Shown: positions 14,641-27,900 of the stretch, piece after piece
How positions within the stretch are numbered: the first letter of the stretch is position 1
How the letters are laid out: each line of letters begins with the position of its first letter
NCBI RefSeq assembly: GCF_963678635.1
Contig: NC_087069.1
Coordinates: 9,434,633 to 9,498,632 of the forward strand
DNA length: 64,000 nucleotides
Source of the DNA: Symsagittifera roscoffensis
Lineage: Eukaryota; Xenacoelomorpha; Acoela; Convolutidae
Reading direction: 5' to 3'
Program-made: the position numbers and the translations under genes
The notes under the pieces: generated by a model
What the model saw: only the letters and a program-made list of their open reading frames with translations
What the model was told of the DNA's origin: nothing
Database searches by the model: none

Positions 14641-16170
14641 TGATGATTTCTTAAATCTTCTTGTTGAAAAGAATATTCAACTTACCGGTCTGCTAATTAG
14701 TTACAATTAGTAGAGAGCTTATCAAGTAAAAGCAGCCACAATGTCCAAAGCCGACAAACTCGGATACAAAACCGCTTCATTTTCATCGATACAAAGCCGA
14801 CAAACTCGGATACAAAAACTGCTTCAATTTCATCGATTAGTGACATTTGGAAAACTTATCCCCATTATGTTTTTAAACCTTTTTTTGTTAAAAAGAATAT
14901 TCATTTCAACGGCGTGCCATTTAGTAGCAATTAGTCCAAAGCATGTCAAGTAAAAGCAGCTACGGTTGTCTAAAGCCGACAAACTCGGATACAAAACCGC
15001 CGCAAGTTCATCGATTATGGATATTGGGAAAACGTATCCCCATTGATGTTTTAAAACTTTTTTGTTAAAAAAATATCAGTTCAACGGTTTGCTAATTAGT
15101 AAACACGGGTTCAAAACTGCTCCAGTTTTATCGATTAGTTAACTTGGAAAAAATTATTCCGGTTGATGTTAGTAAATCTTCCGTTTTAAAAAAATATTCA
15201 TTTCAACGATTTGCCATGCAATAACAATTAGTCCAGGACATTTCAAGTAATGGCATCTATAGTTGTCCAAAACGCGACAAACCAGAGTACAAATTCGCTC
15301 CAGTTTCATCGATAAGTGATATTGGAAAAAACTTGACCCTATTGATATTTCAAAAACTTCTTGTTAAAAATAATATTCATTTCAACGGTTTACCATTTAG
15401 TAATATTTAGTCCGGACATATCAAGTATTGACATCTACAGTTGTCCAAATTGCAAAAAAGCCAGTTTCAAACCCGCTTCAGTTTCATCGATTAGTGATAT
15501 TGGGAAAACTTATCCCAGTTGATGATTTCTTAAATCTTCTTGTTGAAAAGAATATTCAACTTACCGGTCTGCTAATTAGTTACAATTAGTAGAGAGCTTA
15601 TCAAGTAAAAGCAGCCACAATGTCCAAAGCCGACAAATTCGGATACAAAACCGCTTCATTTTCATCGATACAAAGCCGACAAACTCGGACACAAAAACTG
15701 CTTCAATTTCATCGATTAGTGACATTTGGAAAACTTATCCCCACTATGTTTTTAAACTTTTTTTTGTTAAAAAGAATATTCATTTCAACGGCGTGCCATT
15801 TAGTAGCAATTAGTCCAAAGCACGTCAAGTAAAAGCAGCTACAGTTGTCTAAAGCCGACAAACTCGGATACAAAACCGCCGCAAGTTCATCGATTATGGA
15901 TATTGGGAAAACTTATCCCCATTGATGCTTTAAAAACTTTTTTGTTAAAAAAATATCAGTTCAACGGTTTGTCAATTAGTAAGCACGGGTTCAAAACTGC
16001 TCCAGTTTCATCGATTAGTTAACTTGGAAAAAATTATTCCGGTTGATGTTAGTAAATCTTCCTGTTAAAAAAATATTCATTTCAACGATTTGCCATTCAA
16101 AAACAATTAGTCCAGGACATTTCAAGTAATGGCATCTACAGTTGCCCAAAACGCGACAAACCAGAGTACA
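14640..16170 (+). repeat. Satellite A duplication of 879 bp (five-monomer scale)
   Basis: Copy 1 is about 14,640-15,518 and copy 2 about 15,519-16,170, after which the sequences diverge. Both carry the same 46-bp internal duplication and the same short monomer 'aattagtaa(a/g)cacgggttc'. Part of the unit returns a third time at about 16,562-16,900, fused to a different monomer at 16,556-16,566. Confidence 0.75.
14747..14838 (+). repeat. 46-bp internal tandem duplication in a satellite A monomer
   Basis: The segment starting 'aaagccgacaaactcgg' is followed 46 bp later by a second copy, joined through 'catcgatac'. The same structure occurs near 12,299-12,398, 15,626-15,717 and 16,599-16,690. 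These monomers are about 46 bp longer than normal and act as natural markers of which segments were copied. Confidence 0.75.
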
Positions 16171-19100
16171 GATCCGCTTCAGTTTCATTGATTAGTGATC
16201 TTGGGAAAACTTATCCCAGTTGATGATTTTTTTAAATCTTCTTGTGGAAAAGAATATTCAACTTACCGGTCGGGAAATTAGTAGCAATTAGTCCAAAGCG
16301 TATCAAGTAATGTAATCTACAGTTGTCCAAAGTGCGACACACCCGAGTTCAAAACTGCTGCAATTTCATCGATTAGTGATATTGGAAAAAACTTAACCCT
16401 ATTGATGTTTCAAAAAATTCTTGTTAAAAAGAATATTCATTACAACGGTTTGAAAAAACAGTAACAATTAGTCCTAATCTATAAAGTAATGACATCTACA
16501 GTTGACAAAAATGCGACAAACCCATGTTCAAACCCGCTCAGATTTCATCGAGTAGTGATATTGGGAGAGCTTATCAAGTAAAAGCAGCCACAATGTCCAA
16601 AGCCGACAAATTCGGATACAAAACCGCTTCATTTTCATCGATACAAAGCCGACAAACTCGGACACAAAAACTGCTTCAATTTCATCGATTAGTGACATTT
16701 GGAAAAATTATCCCCACTATGTTTTTAAACTTTTTTTTGTTAAAAAGAATATTCATTTCAACGGCGTGCCATTTAGTAGCAATTAGTCCAAAGCATGTCA
16801 AGTAAAAGCAGCTACAGTTGTCTACAGCCGACAAACTCGGATACAAAACCGCCGCAAGTTCATCGATTAGTGATATTGGGAAAACTTATCCCATTGATGT
16901 TTTTAAATCTTTTTTGTTAAAAAAATATCAGTTCAACGGTTTGCCAATTAGTAAAAACGGGTTGAAAACTGCTCCAGTTTCATCGATTAGTTAATTTGGA
17001 AAAGGTTATTCCGGTTGATGTTAGTAAATCATCTTGTCAAAAAATTTTTCTTTCCACGAATTGCCATTTATTAACAATTAGTCCAGGACATTTCAAGGAA
17101 TGGCATCTACAGTTGTCCATAACGCGGTAAACCCGAGTACAGATTCGCTCCAGTTTCATCGATTAGTGATATTGAAAAAAACTTAACCCTATTGATCTTT
17201 CAAAAACTTCTTGTTAAAAAAATTTTCATTTCAACGATTTGCCATTTGGTAACAATTAGTCCAGGACATTTCAAGTAATGGCATCTACAGTTGTTCAAAT
17301 TGCGAAAAACCCGATTTCAAACCCGCTTCAGTTTCATCGATTAGTGATATTGGGAAAGCTTATCCCAGTTGATGATTTCTTAAATCTTCTTGTTGAAAAG
17401 AATATTCATTTTACTGGTCTGTAAATTAGTAACAATCAGTCCAGAGCATATCAAGTAAAAGCAGCTACAGTTGTCCTAAGCCCAAAAATTTATCCTCCTT
17501 GTGTTTTTAAATCTTTTTTTTTGTTAAAAAGAATATTCATTTCAACGGCGTGTCATTTAGTAGCAATTAGTCCAACACATGTCAAGTAAAAGCAGCTACA
17601 GTTGACTACAGCCGACAAACTCGGATACAAAACCGGCGCAAGTTCATCGATTTGTGATATTGGGAAAACTTATCCCCAATGATGTTTTTTAATCTTTTTT
17701 GTTAAAAAAATATCAGTTCAACGGTTTGCCAATTAGTACATACGGGTTCAAAACTGCTCCAGTTTCATCGATTAGTTAATTTGGAAAAAGTTATTCCTGT
17801 TGATGTTAGTAAATCTTCTTGTCAAAAAATCTTTCTTTCCAACGATTTGCCATTTACTAACGATTAGTCCAGGACATTTCAAGTAATGGCATCTACAGTT
17901 GTCCATAATGCGACAAACCCGAGCACAGATTCGCTCCACTTTCACCGATTAGTGATATTTCAAAAACTTCTTGTTAAAAAAAATGTTCGTTTCAACGGTT
18001 TGCCATTTAGTAATATTTAGTCCGGACATATCAAGTAATGACATCTACAGTTGTCCAAATTGCCAAAAAAAACCAATTTCAAACCCGCTTCAGTTTCATC
18101 GATTAGTGATATTGGGAAAGCTTATCCCAGTTGATGATTTCTTAAATCTTCTTGTTGAAAAGAATACTCATTTTACTGGTCTGTAAATTAGTAACAATTA
18201 GTCCAGAGCATATCAAGTAAAAGCAGCTACAGTTGTCCAAAGCCGACAAACTCGGATATAAAACCGCTTCAATATCATCGATTAGTGACATTTGGAAAAC
18301 TTATCCTCATTGATGTTTTTAAATCTTTTTTTATGCTTAAAAAATTTGGAATAATCATTTCATCGGTGTGCCATTTAGTAGCAATTAGTCCAGAGCATGT
18401 AAAGTAAAAGCAGCTACAGTAGTCCAAAGCCGACAAACTCGGATAAAAAACCGCGGCAATTTCATCGATAAGTGATGTTGGGAAAACTTATCCCCATTGA
18501 TGTTTTTAAATCTGTTTTCTTTAAAAAATATCAGTTCAACGGTTTGCCAATTAGTAAGCAAGGGTTCAAAACTGCTCCAGTTTAATCGATTAGTTATATT
18601 GGAAAAAATTATCCCGGTTGATGTTAGTAAATCTTCTTGTTTCAACGATTTGCCATTTAATAACAATTAGTCCAGGACATTTCAAGTAATGGCATCTACA
18701 GTTGTCCATAATGCGACAAACCCGTGTACAGATTCGCTCCAGTTTCATCGATTAGTGATATTGGGAAAGCTTATCCCAGTTGATGGTTTCTTAAATCTTC
18801 TTGTTGAAAAGAATACTCAATTTACCGGTCTGCAAATTATTAACAATTAGTCCAAGGCATATAAAGTTTTGTCATCTACAGTTGTCCAAAGTGCGACACA
18901 CCCGAGTTCAAAACTGCTGCAGCTTCATCGATTAGTGATATTGAAAAAAACGCAACCCTAGTGATGTTTCAAAAATTTCTTGTTAAAATGAATATTCGTT
19001 TCAACGGTTTGCCAGTTAGTAACAATTAGTCCTGACCTATCAAGTAATGACATCTACAGTTGACCAAAATGCGACAAATCTAAGCTTAAGCCCGCTCAGA

Positions 19101-21649
19101 TTTCATCGAATAGTGATATTGGGAAAGCTTATCCCAGTTGATGATTTCTTAAATCTTCTTGTTAAAAAAAATATTCATTTCAACGGTTTGCCATCTAGTA
19201 ATATTTAGTCCGGACATATCAAGTAATGACATCTACAGTTGTCCAAATTGCGACAAATCCATTTTCAAACCTGCTCCTGTTTCATCGATAAGTGATATTG
19301 GGAAAACTTATCACCATTGATGTTTTTATATCTGTTTTGTTATATGCCTTGGACTATCGTATCGGGAAAAATGATCCCATTAATGCTTTTAAATCTTCTT
19401 GTTAAAAAAAACATTACCCTCAACGGTTTGCCCTTTAAAAATAATTAGTCCAGGACATATCAAGTAACGGCTTCTACGATTGTCAAAAATGCGACAAACC
19501 CGAGTTCAGATCCGCTCCAGTTTGATCGATTAGTGATATTGGAAAACTTGTCTTCGTTGATGTTTTCTTAATTCTTCTCGTTTAAAAGAATATTCAATTT
19601 AATGGTTTGCCATTTAGTAACAATAAGTCCAGCGCAAATCAAGTAACGACATCAACAGTTGTCCAGAATGCTATAAACAAGGGTTCAAAACTGCTCCATT
19701 TTAATCGATTAGTTATATTGGAAAAAGTTATCCCGGTTGACGTTAGTAAATTTTCTTGTTAAAAAAATATTCATTTCAACGATTTGCCTTTTAATAACAA
19801 TTAGTCCAGGTCATTTCAAGTAATGGCATCTACATTTGTTCATAATGCGACAAACGCGAGTACAGATTCGCTCCAGTTTCATCGATTAGTGATATTGGGA
19901 AAGCTTAACCCAGTTGAAGATTTCTTTAATCTTCTTGATGAAAAGAATACTCAATTTACCGGTCTGCAAATTATTAACAATTAGTCCAAGGCATATAAAG
20001 TTTTGTCATTTACAGTTGTCCAAAGTGCGACACTCCCGAGTTCAAAACTGCTGCAGTTTCATCGATGAGTGATATTGGAAAAAACTCAACCCTATTGATG
20101 TTTCAAAATTTTCTTGTTAAAATGAATATTCGTTTCAACGGTTTGCCAGTTAGTAACAATTAGTCCTGACCTATCAAGTAATGACATCTACAGTTGTCCT
20201 GAATGCTATAAACAAGGGTTCAAAACTGCTCCATTTTAATCGATTAGTTTTATTGGAAAAAGTTATCCCGGTTGACGTTAGTAAATTTTCTTGTTAAAAA
20301 AATATTCATTTCAACTATTTGCCTTTTAATAACAATTAGTCCAGGTCATTTCAAGTAATGGCATCTACATTTGTCCATAATGCGACAAACGCGAGTACAG
20401 ATTCGCTCCAGTTTCATCTATTAGTGATGTTGGGAAAACTTATCCCAATTGATGTTTTCTTAAATCTTCTTGTTGAAAAGAATATTCAATTTACCGGTCT
20501 GCAAATTTGTAACAATTAGTCCAAGCCATATCAAGTAATGTCATCTACAGTTGTCAAAAATGCGACAAACCCGAGTTCAGATCCGCTCCAGTTTCATCGA
20601 TTAGTGATATTGGAAAACTTGTCCTCGTTGATGTTTTCTTAAATCTTCTCGTTTAAAAAAATATTCAATTTAATGGTTTGCCATTTAGTAACAATAAGTC
20701 CAGCGCAAATCAAGTAACGACATCAACAGTTGTCCAGAATGCTATAAACTAGGGTTCAAAACTGCTCCAGTTTAATCGATTAGTGATATTGGAAAACTTG
20801 TCTTCGTTGATGTTTTCTTAAATCTTCTCGTTTAAAAGAATATTCAATTTAATGGTTTGCCATTAAGTAACAATAAGTCCAGCGCAAATCAAGTAACGAC
20901 ATCAACAGTTGTCCAGAATGCTATAAACAAGGGTTCAAAACTGCTCCATTTTAATCGATTAGTTATATTGGAAAAAGTTATCCCGGTTGACGTTAGTAAA
21001 TTTTCTTGTTAAAAAAATATTCATTTCAATGATTTGCCTTTTAATAACAATAAGTCCAGGTCATTTCAAGTAATGGCATCTACATTTGTCCATAATGCGA
21101 CAAACGCGAGTACAGATTCGCTCCAGTTTCATCGATTAGTGATGTTGGGAAAACTTATCCCAATTAATGGTTTCTTAAGTCTTCTTGTTGAAAAGAATAT
21201 TCAATTTACCGGTCTGCAAATTTGTAACAATTAGTCCAAGCCATATCAAGTAATGTCATCTACAGTTGATCAAAATGCGACAAACCCGAGTTCAAACCCG
21301 CTCAGATTTCATCGATTAGTGATATTGGGAAAGCTTATCCCTTTGATGTTTTTAAATCTGTTTTGTTTAAAAAAAAACAATTCAACGGTTTGCCAATTAG
21401 TAAACAAAGGTTCAAAACTGCTCCAGTTTAATCGATTAGTTATATTGGAAAAAGTTATCCCGGTTGATGTTAGTAAATCTTCTTGTTAAAAAAATATTCA
21501 TTTCAACGAGTTGCCATTATTAACAATTAGTCCAGGACATTTCAAGTAATGGCATCTACAGTTGTCCATAATGCGACAAACCCGAGCACAGATTCGCTCC
21601 ACTTTCACCGATTAGTGATTTTGGAGAAAATTTATTCCTATTGATGTTT

Positions 21650-23286
21650 CAAAAACTTCTTGTTAAAAATAATATCCATTTCAACGGTTTGCCATCTAGT
21701 AATATTTAGTCCGGACATACCAAGTAATGACACCTACAAATGTCCAAACTGCGACAAACCCAATTTCAAACCCGCTCCAGTTTCATCGATTAGTGAAATT
21801 AGTCCTGACCTATCAAGTAATGACATCTACAGTTGACCAAAATGCGACAAACCCGAGTTCAAACCCGCTCAGATTTCATCGATTAGTGATATTGGGAAAG
21901 CCTATCCCCAATGATGTTTTTAAATCTGTTTTGTTTAAAAAAAAACAATTCAACGGTTTACCAATTAATAATCAAGGGTTCAAAACTGCTCCAGTTTCAT
22001 CGATTAGTGATATTGGAAAAAACTTAACCCTTTTGATGTTTCAAAAATTTCTTGTTAAAAAGAATAATCATTTCAACGGTTTGCCAGTTAGTAGCAATTA
22101 GTCCTGACCTATCAAGTAATGAAATCTACAGTTGATCAAAATTCGTTAAACCCAATTTCAAACCCGCTCCAGTTTCATCGATAAGGGATATTGAGAAAGC
22201 TTATGCCAGTTGATGATTTCTTAAATCTTTTTGTTGAAAAGAATATTCAATTTACCTGTCTGCAAATTAGTAACAATTAGTCCAGAGCGTATCAAGTAAT
22301 GTAATCTACAGTTGTCCAAAGTGCGACACACCCGAGTTCAAAACTGCTGCAATTTCATCGATTAGTGATATTGGAAAAAACTTAACCCTATTGATGTTTC
22401 AAAAAATTCTTGTTAAAAAGAATATTCATTACAACGGTTTGAAAAAACAGTAACAATTAGTCCTAATCTATAAAGTAATGACATCTAAAGTTGACAAAAA
22501 TGCGACAAACCCATGTTCAAACCCGCTCAGATTTCATCGAGTAGTGATATTGGGAAAGCTTATCCCAGTTGATGATTTCTCAAACCTTCTTGTTAAAAAT
22601 AATACTCATTTCAACGGTTTGCCATCTTGTAATATTTAGTCCGCATATAACAAGTAATGACATCTACAGTTGTACAAAATTCGACAAACCCAGTTTCAAA
22701 CCCTCTCCAGTTTCATCGATTAGTGACATTGGGAAAGCTTATCCCAGTTGATGATTTCTTAAATCTTCTTGTTGAAAAGAATATTCAATTTACCGGTCTG
22801 CAAATTAGTAACAATTAGTCCAAGGCATATCTAGTAACGTCATCTACAGTTGTTCAAAATGCGACACACCCGAGTTCAAAACTGCTGCAGTTTCATCAAT
22901 TAGTGATTTTGGAAAAAACTTATCCCTATTGATGTTTCAAAAACTTCTTGTTAAAAATAATATCCATTTCAACGGTTTGCCATCTAGTAATATTTAGTCC
23001 GGACATACCAAGTAATGACACCTACAGTTGTCCAAATTGCGACAAACCCAATTTCAAACCCGCTCCAGTTTCATCGATTAGTGAAATTAGTCCTGACCCT
23101 TCAAGTACTGACATCTACAGTTGACCAAAATGCGACAAACCCGAGTTCAAACCCGCTCAGATTTCATCGATTAGTGAGATTGGGAAAGCCTATTCCCAAT
23201 GATGTTTTTAAATCTGTTTTGATTGAAAAAACAAATTCAACGGTTTGCCAATTAATAATCAAGGGTTCAAAACTGCTCCAGTTTAA
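21650..23286 (+). repeat. Satellite A segment repeated with a 1,288-bp offset
   Basis: About 21,650-21,998 matches about 22,938-23,286 almost base for base, including a distinctive fused monomer 'cgattagtgaaattagtcc' at about 21,788 and 23,076. A further block around 22,280-22,800 recurs about 1,462 bp downstream. The area is a mosaic of recent copies, not a clean HOR. Confidence 0.65.
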
Positions 23287-24910
23287 TCGATTAGTTATAT
23301 TGGAAAAAGTTATCCCGATTGATGTTAGTAAATCTTCTTGTTAAAAAAATATTCATTTCAACGATTTGCCATTAATAACAATTAGTCCAGGACATTTCAA
23401 GTAATGGCATCTACAGTTCTCCATAATACGACAAACCCGAGTTTAGATTCGCTCCAGTTTCATCGATTAGTGATTTTGGAAAAAACTTAACCCTATTGAT
23501 GTTTCAAAAATTTCTTGTTAAAAAGAATAATCATTTCAACGGTTTGCCAATTAGTAACAATTAGTCCTGACCTATCAAGTAATGACATCTACAGTTGATC
23601 AAAATGCGACAAACCCAATTTCAAACCCGCTCCAGTTTCATCGATTAGGGATATTGGGAAAGCTTATCCCAGTTGATGATTTCTTAAATCTTCTTGTTGA
23701 CAAGAATATTCAATTTACCGGTCTGCAAATTAGTAACAATTAGTCCAAAGCATATCAAGTAACGTCATCTACAGTTGTTCAAAGTGCGACACACCCGAGT
23801 TCAAAACTGCTGCAGGTTCATCGATTAGTAATATTGGAAAAGACTTAACCCTATTGATGTTTCAAAAAATTCTTGTTAAAAAGAATATTCATTACAACGG
23901 TTTGCCAAACAGTAACAATTAGTCCTAATCTATAAAGTAATGATATCTACAGTTGACAAAAATGCGACAAACCCAAGTTCAAACCCGCTCCGATTTCATC
24001 GAATAGTGATATTGGGAAAGCTTATCCCAGTTGATGATTTCTGAAATCTTCTTGTTAAAAATAATATTCATTTCAACGGTTTGCCATCTAGTAATATTTA
24101 GTCCGCATATAACAAGTAATGACATCTACAGTTGTCCAAAATGCGACAAACCCAGTTTCAAACCCTCTCCAGTTTCATCGATTAATGATATTGGGAAAGC
24201 TTATCCCAGTTGATGATTTCTTAAATCTTCTTGTTGACAAGAATATTCAATTTACCGGTCTGCAAATTAGTAACAATTAGTCCAAGGCATATCAAGTAAC
24301 GTCATCTACAGTTGTTCAAAGTGCGACACACCCGAGTTCAAAACTGCTGCAGGTTCATCGATTAGTAATATTGGAAAAGACTTAACACTATTGATGTTTC
24401 AAACATTTCTTGTTAAAAGTAATATTCATTTCATCGGTTTACCATCTAGTAAAATTTTGTCCGGTCATATCAAGTAATAACATCTACAGTTGTCCATATT
24501 GCGACAAACCCAATTTCAAACCCGCTCAGATTTCATCGAGTAGTGGTATTGGGAACGCTTATCCCAGTTGATGATTTCTTAAATCTTCTTGTTAAAAAGT
24601 ATATTCAATTTAACGGTTTGCCAGTTGGTAACAATTAGTCCTGACCTATCAAGTAATGACATCTACAGCTGACCAAAATGCGTAAAAACCAAGTTTAAAC
24701 CCGCTCAGATTTCATCGAGTAGTGGTATTGGGAACGCTTATCCCAGTTGATGATTTTTTAAATCTTCTTGTTAAAAAGTATATTCAATTTAACGGTTTGC
24801 CAATTAGTAACAATTAGTCCAAAGCATATCAAGTAATGTCATCTACAGTTGTCCAAGGTTCGACAAACCCGAGTTCAAAACTGCTGCAGTTTCATCGATT
24901 AGTGATATTG

Positions 24911-27900
24911 GAAAAAACGTAACCCTTTTGATGTTTCAAAAACTTCTTGTTAAAAATAATATTCATTTCAACGGTTTACCATCTAGTAATATTTTGTCCG
25001 GACATATCAAGTAATAACATCTACAGTTTTCCATATTGCGACAAACACAATTTCAACCCCGCTCCAGTTTCATCGATAAGTGATATTGGGAAAGTTTATC
25101 CCAGTTGATGATTTCTTAAATCTTCTTGTTGAAAAAAGTATTCAATTACCGGTTTGCAAATTAGGAACAATTAGTCCAAACATATCAAGTAATGTCATCT
25201 ACAGATGTTCAAAGTGCGACACACCCAAGTTGAAAACTGCTGCAGTTTCATCGATTAGTGATATTGGAAAAAGCTTAACGCTACTGATGTTTCAAAAATT
25301 TCTTGTTAAAAAGAATTTTCATTTCAACGGTTTGCCAGTTAGTAATATTTAGTCCAGACATATCAAGTAATGACATCTAAAGTTGACCTAGATGCGACAA
25401 ATCCAAGTTCAAACCCGATCAGGTTTCACCGAATAGTGATATTGGGAAAGCTTATCCCAGTTGATGATTCAAAAACTTCTTGTTAAAATGAATATTCGTT
25501 TCAACGGATTGCCACTTAGTAACAATTAGTCCGTACACATCAAGTAATGACATCTAAGGTTGTCCGAATTGCGACAAATCCCAAGTTCAAACACGCTCCA
25601 GTTTCTTCGATTAGTGATATTGGGAGAGCTTATCCCAGTTGATGTTTTTTTTTAAATATTCTTCTTAAAAAGAATATTCAATTTAACGGTTTGTCAATTA
25701 ATAACAATTAGTCCAAGGCATTTCAAGTAATGGCATCTACAGTTGTTCATAATGCGACAAACCCGAGTTTAGATTCGTTCAAATTTCATCGATTAGAGAT
25801 ATTGGAAAAAACTTGACCCTATTGTTGTTTCAAAAACTTCTTTTTAAAAAAAAATTTAATTTCAACGGATTGCCACTTAGTAACAATAGTCCGGGCACGT
25901 CAAGTAATGACATATGGGTTTGTCCAAATTGCGACAAACCCAAGTTCACACACGCTCCAGCTTCATCGATTCGTGATATTGGGAAAGCTTATCCCAGATG
26001 ATGATTTTTAAAATCTTCTTGTTTAAAAGAATATCCAATTAAACGGTTTGCCAATTAGTACCAATTAGTCCAAGGCATATCAAGTAATGTCATCTACAGT
26101 TGTCCAAAGTGCGACAAATCCGAGTTCAAAACTGCCGCAGTTTCATCGATTAGTGATTTTGGAAAAAACTTAACCCTATTGATGTTTCAAAAACTTCTTG
26201 TTAAAAAGAATATTCATTTCAACGGTTTGCCAGTTAGCAACAATCAGTCTGGACATATCAATTAATGATATCTAGGGTTGTCCAAATTGCGACAATCTCA
26301 AGTTCAAACCCGCTCCAGTTTCATTAAATAGTGATGTTGGGATAGCTTATCCCAGTTGACGATTTCTTAAATCTTCTTGTTAAAAAGAATATCCAATTAA
26401 ACGGTTTGCCAATTAGTACCAATTAGTCCAAGGCATATCAAGTAATGTCATCTACAGTTGTCCACGGTGCGACAAACCCGAGTTCAAAACTGCTGCAGTC
26501 TCATCGATTAGTGATTTTGGAAAAAACGTAACCCTTTTGATGTTTCAAAAACTTCTTGTTAAAAATAATATTCATTTCAACGGTTTACCATCTAGTAATA
26601 TTTTGTCTGGACATATCAAGTAAAAACATCTACAGTTTTCCATATTGCGACAAACCCAATTTCAACCCCGCTCCAGTTTCATCGATTAGTGATATTGGGA
26701 AAGTTTATCCCAGTTGATGATTTCTTAAATCTTCTTGTTGAAAAAAGTATTCAATTACCGGTTTGCAAATTAGGAACAATTAGTCCAAACATATCAAGTA
26801 ATGTCATCTACAGATGTTCAAAGTGCGACACACTCAAGTTCAAAACTGCTGCAGTTTCATCGATTAGTGATATTGGAAAAAGCTTAACATTACTGATGTT
26901 TCAAAAATTTCTTGTTAAAAAGAATTTTCATTTCAACGGTTTGCCAGTTAGTAATATTTAGTCCAGACATATCAAGTAATGACATCTAAAGTTGACCTAG
27001 ATGCGACAAATCCAAGTTCAAACCCGATCAGGTTTCACCGAATAGTGATTTTGGGAAAGCTTATCCCAGTTGATGATTCAAAAACTTCTTGTTAAAATGA
27101 ATATTCGTTTCAACGGATTGCCACTTAGTAACAATTAGTCCGTACACGTCAAGTAATGACATCTACGGTTGTCCGAATTGCGACAAACCCAAGTTCAAAC
27201 ACGCTCCAGTTTCTTCGATTAGTGATATTGGGAGAGCTTATCCCAGTTGATGTTTTTTTTAAATATTCTTCTTAAAAAGAATATTCAATTTAACGGTTTG
27301 TCAATTAATAACAATTAGTCCAAGGCATTTCAAGTAATGGCATCTACAGTTGTCCATAATGCGACAAACCCGAGTTTAGATTCGGTCAAATTTCATCGAT
27401 TAGAGATATTGGAAAAAACTTGACCCTATTGTTGTTTCAAAAACTTTAAAAAAAAAATTAATTTCAACGGATTGCCACTTAGTAACAATAGTCCGGGCAC
27501 GTCAAGTAATGACATATGGGTTTTTCCAAATTGCGACAAACCCAAGTTCACACACGCTCCAGTTTCATCGATTAGTGATATTGGGAAAGCTTATCCCAGA
27601 TGATGATTTTTAAAATCTTCTTGTTTAAAAGAATATCCAATTAAACGGTTTGCCAATTAGTACCAATTAGTCCAAGGCATATCAAGTAATGTCATCTACA
27701 GTTGTCCAAAGTGCGACAAATCCGAGTTCAAAACTGCCGCAGTTTCATCGATTAGTGATTTTGGAAAAAACTTAACCCTATTGATGTTTCAAAAACTTCT
27801 TGTTAAAAAGAATATTCATTTCAACGGTTTGCCAGTTAGCAACAATCAGTCTGGACATATCAATTAATGATATCTAGGGTTGTCCAAATTGCGACAATCT

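Larger units (their letters stand above)
9700..18900 (+). repeat. Satellite A core subfamily domain
   Basis: From about 9.7 to 18.9 kb a subfamily with 'agccgacaaactcggatac' alternates with subfamilies reading 'aaagccagtttcaaaccc' and 'cgcgacaaaccagagtac'. The first contains a small inverted repeat, CCGA-caaac-TCGG. This interleaving of recognisable types marks a region of repeated local amplification, in contrast to the more uniform edge monomers. Domain limits are approximate. Confidence 0.65.

Noticed and set aside
21727-22101. Open frame of 124 codons in satellite A, and many similar 60-93 codon frames
   Set aside because: They are chance frames of the tandem monomer. They start and stop at indels, repeat with the array period and show no conserved protein beyond the DNA repeat itself.
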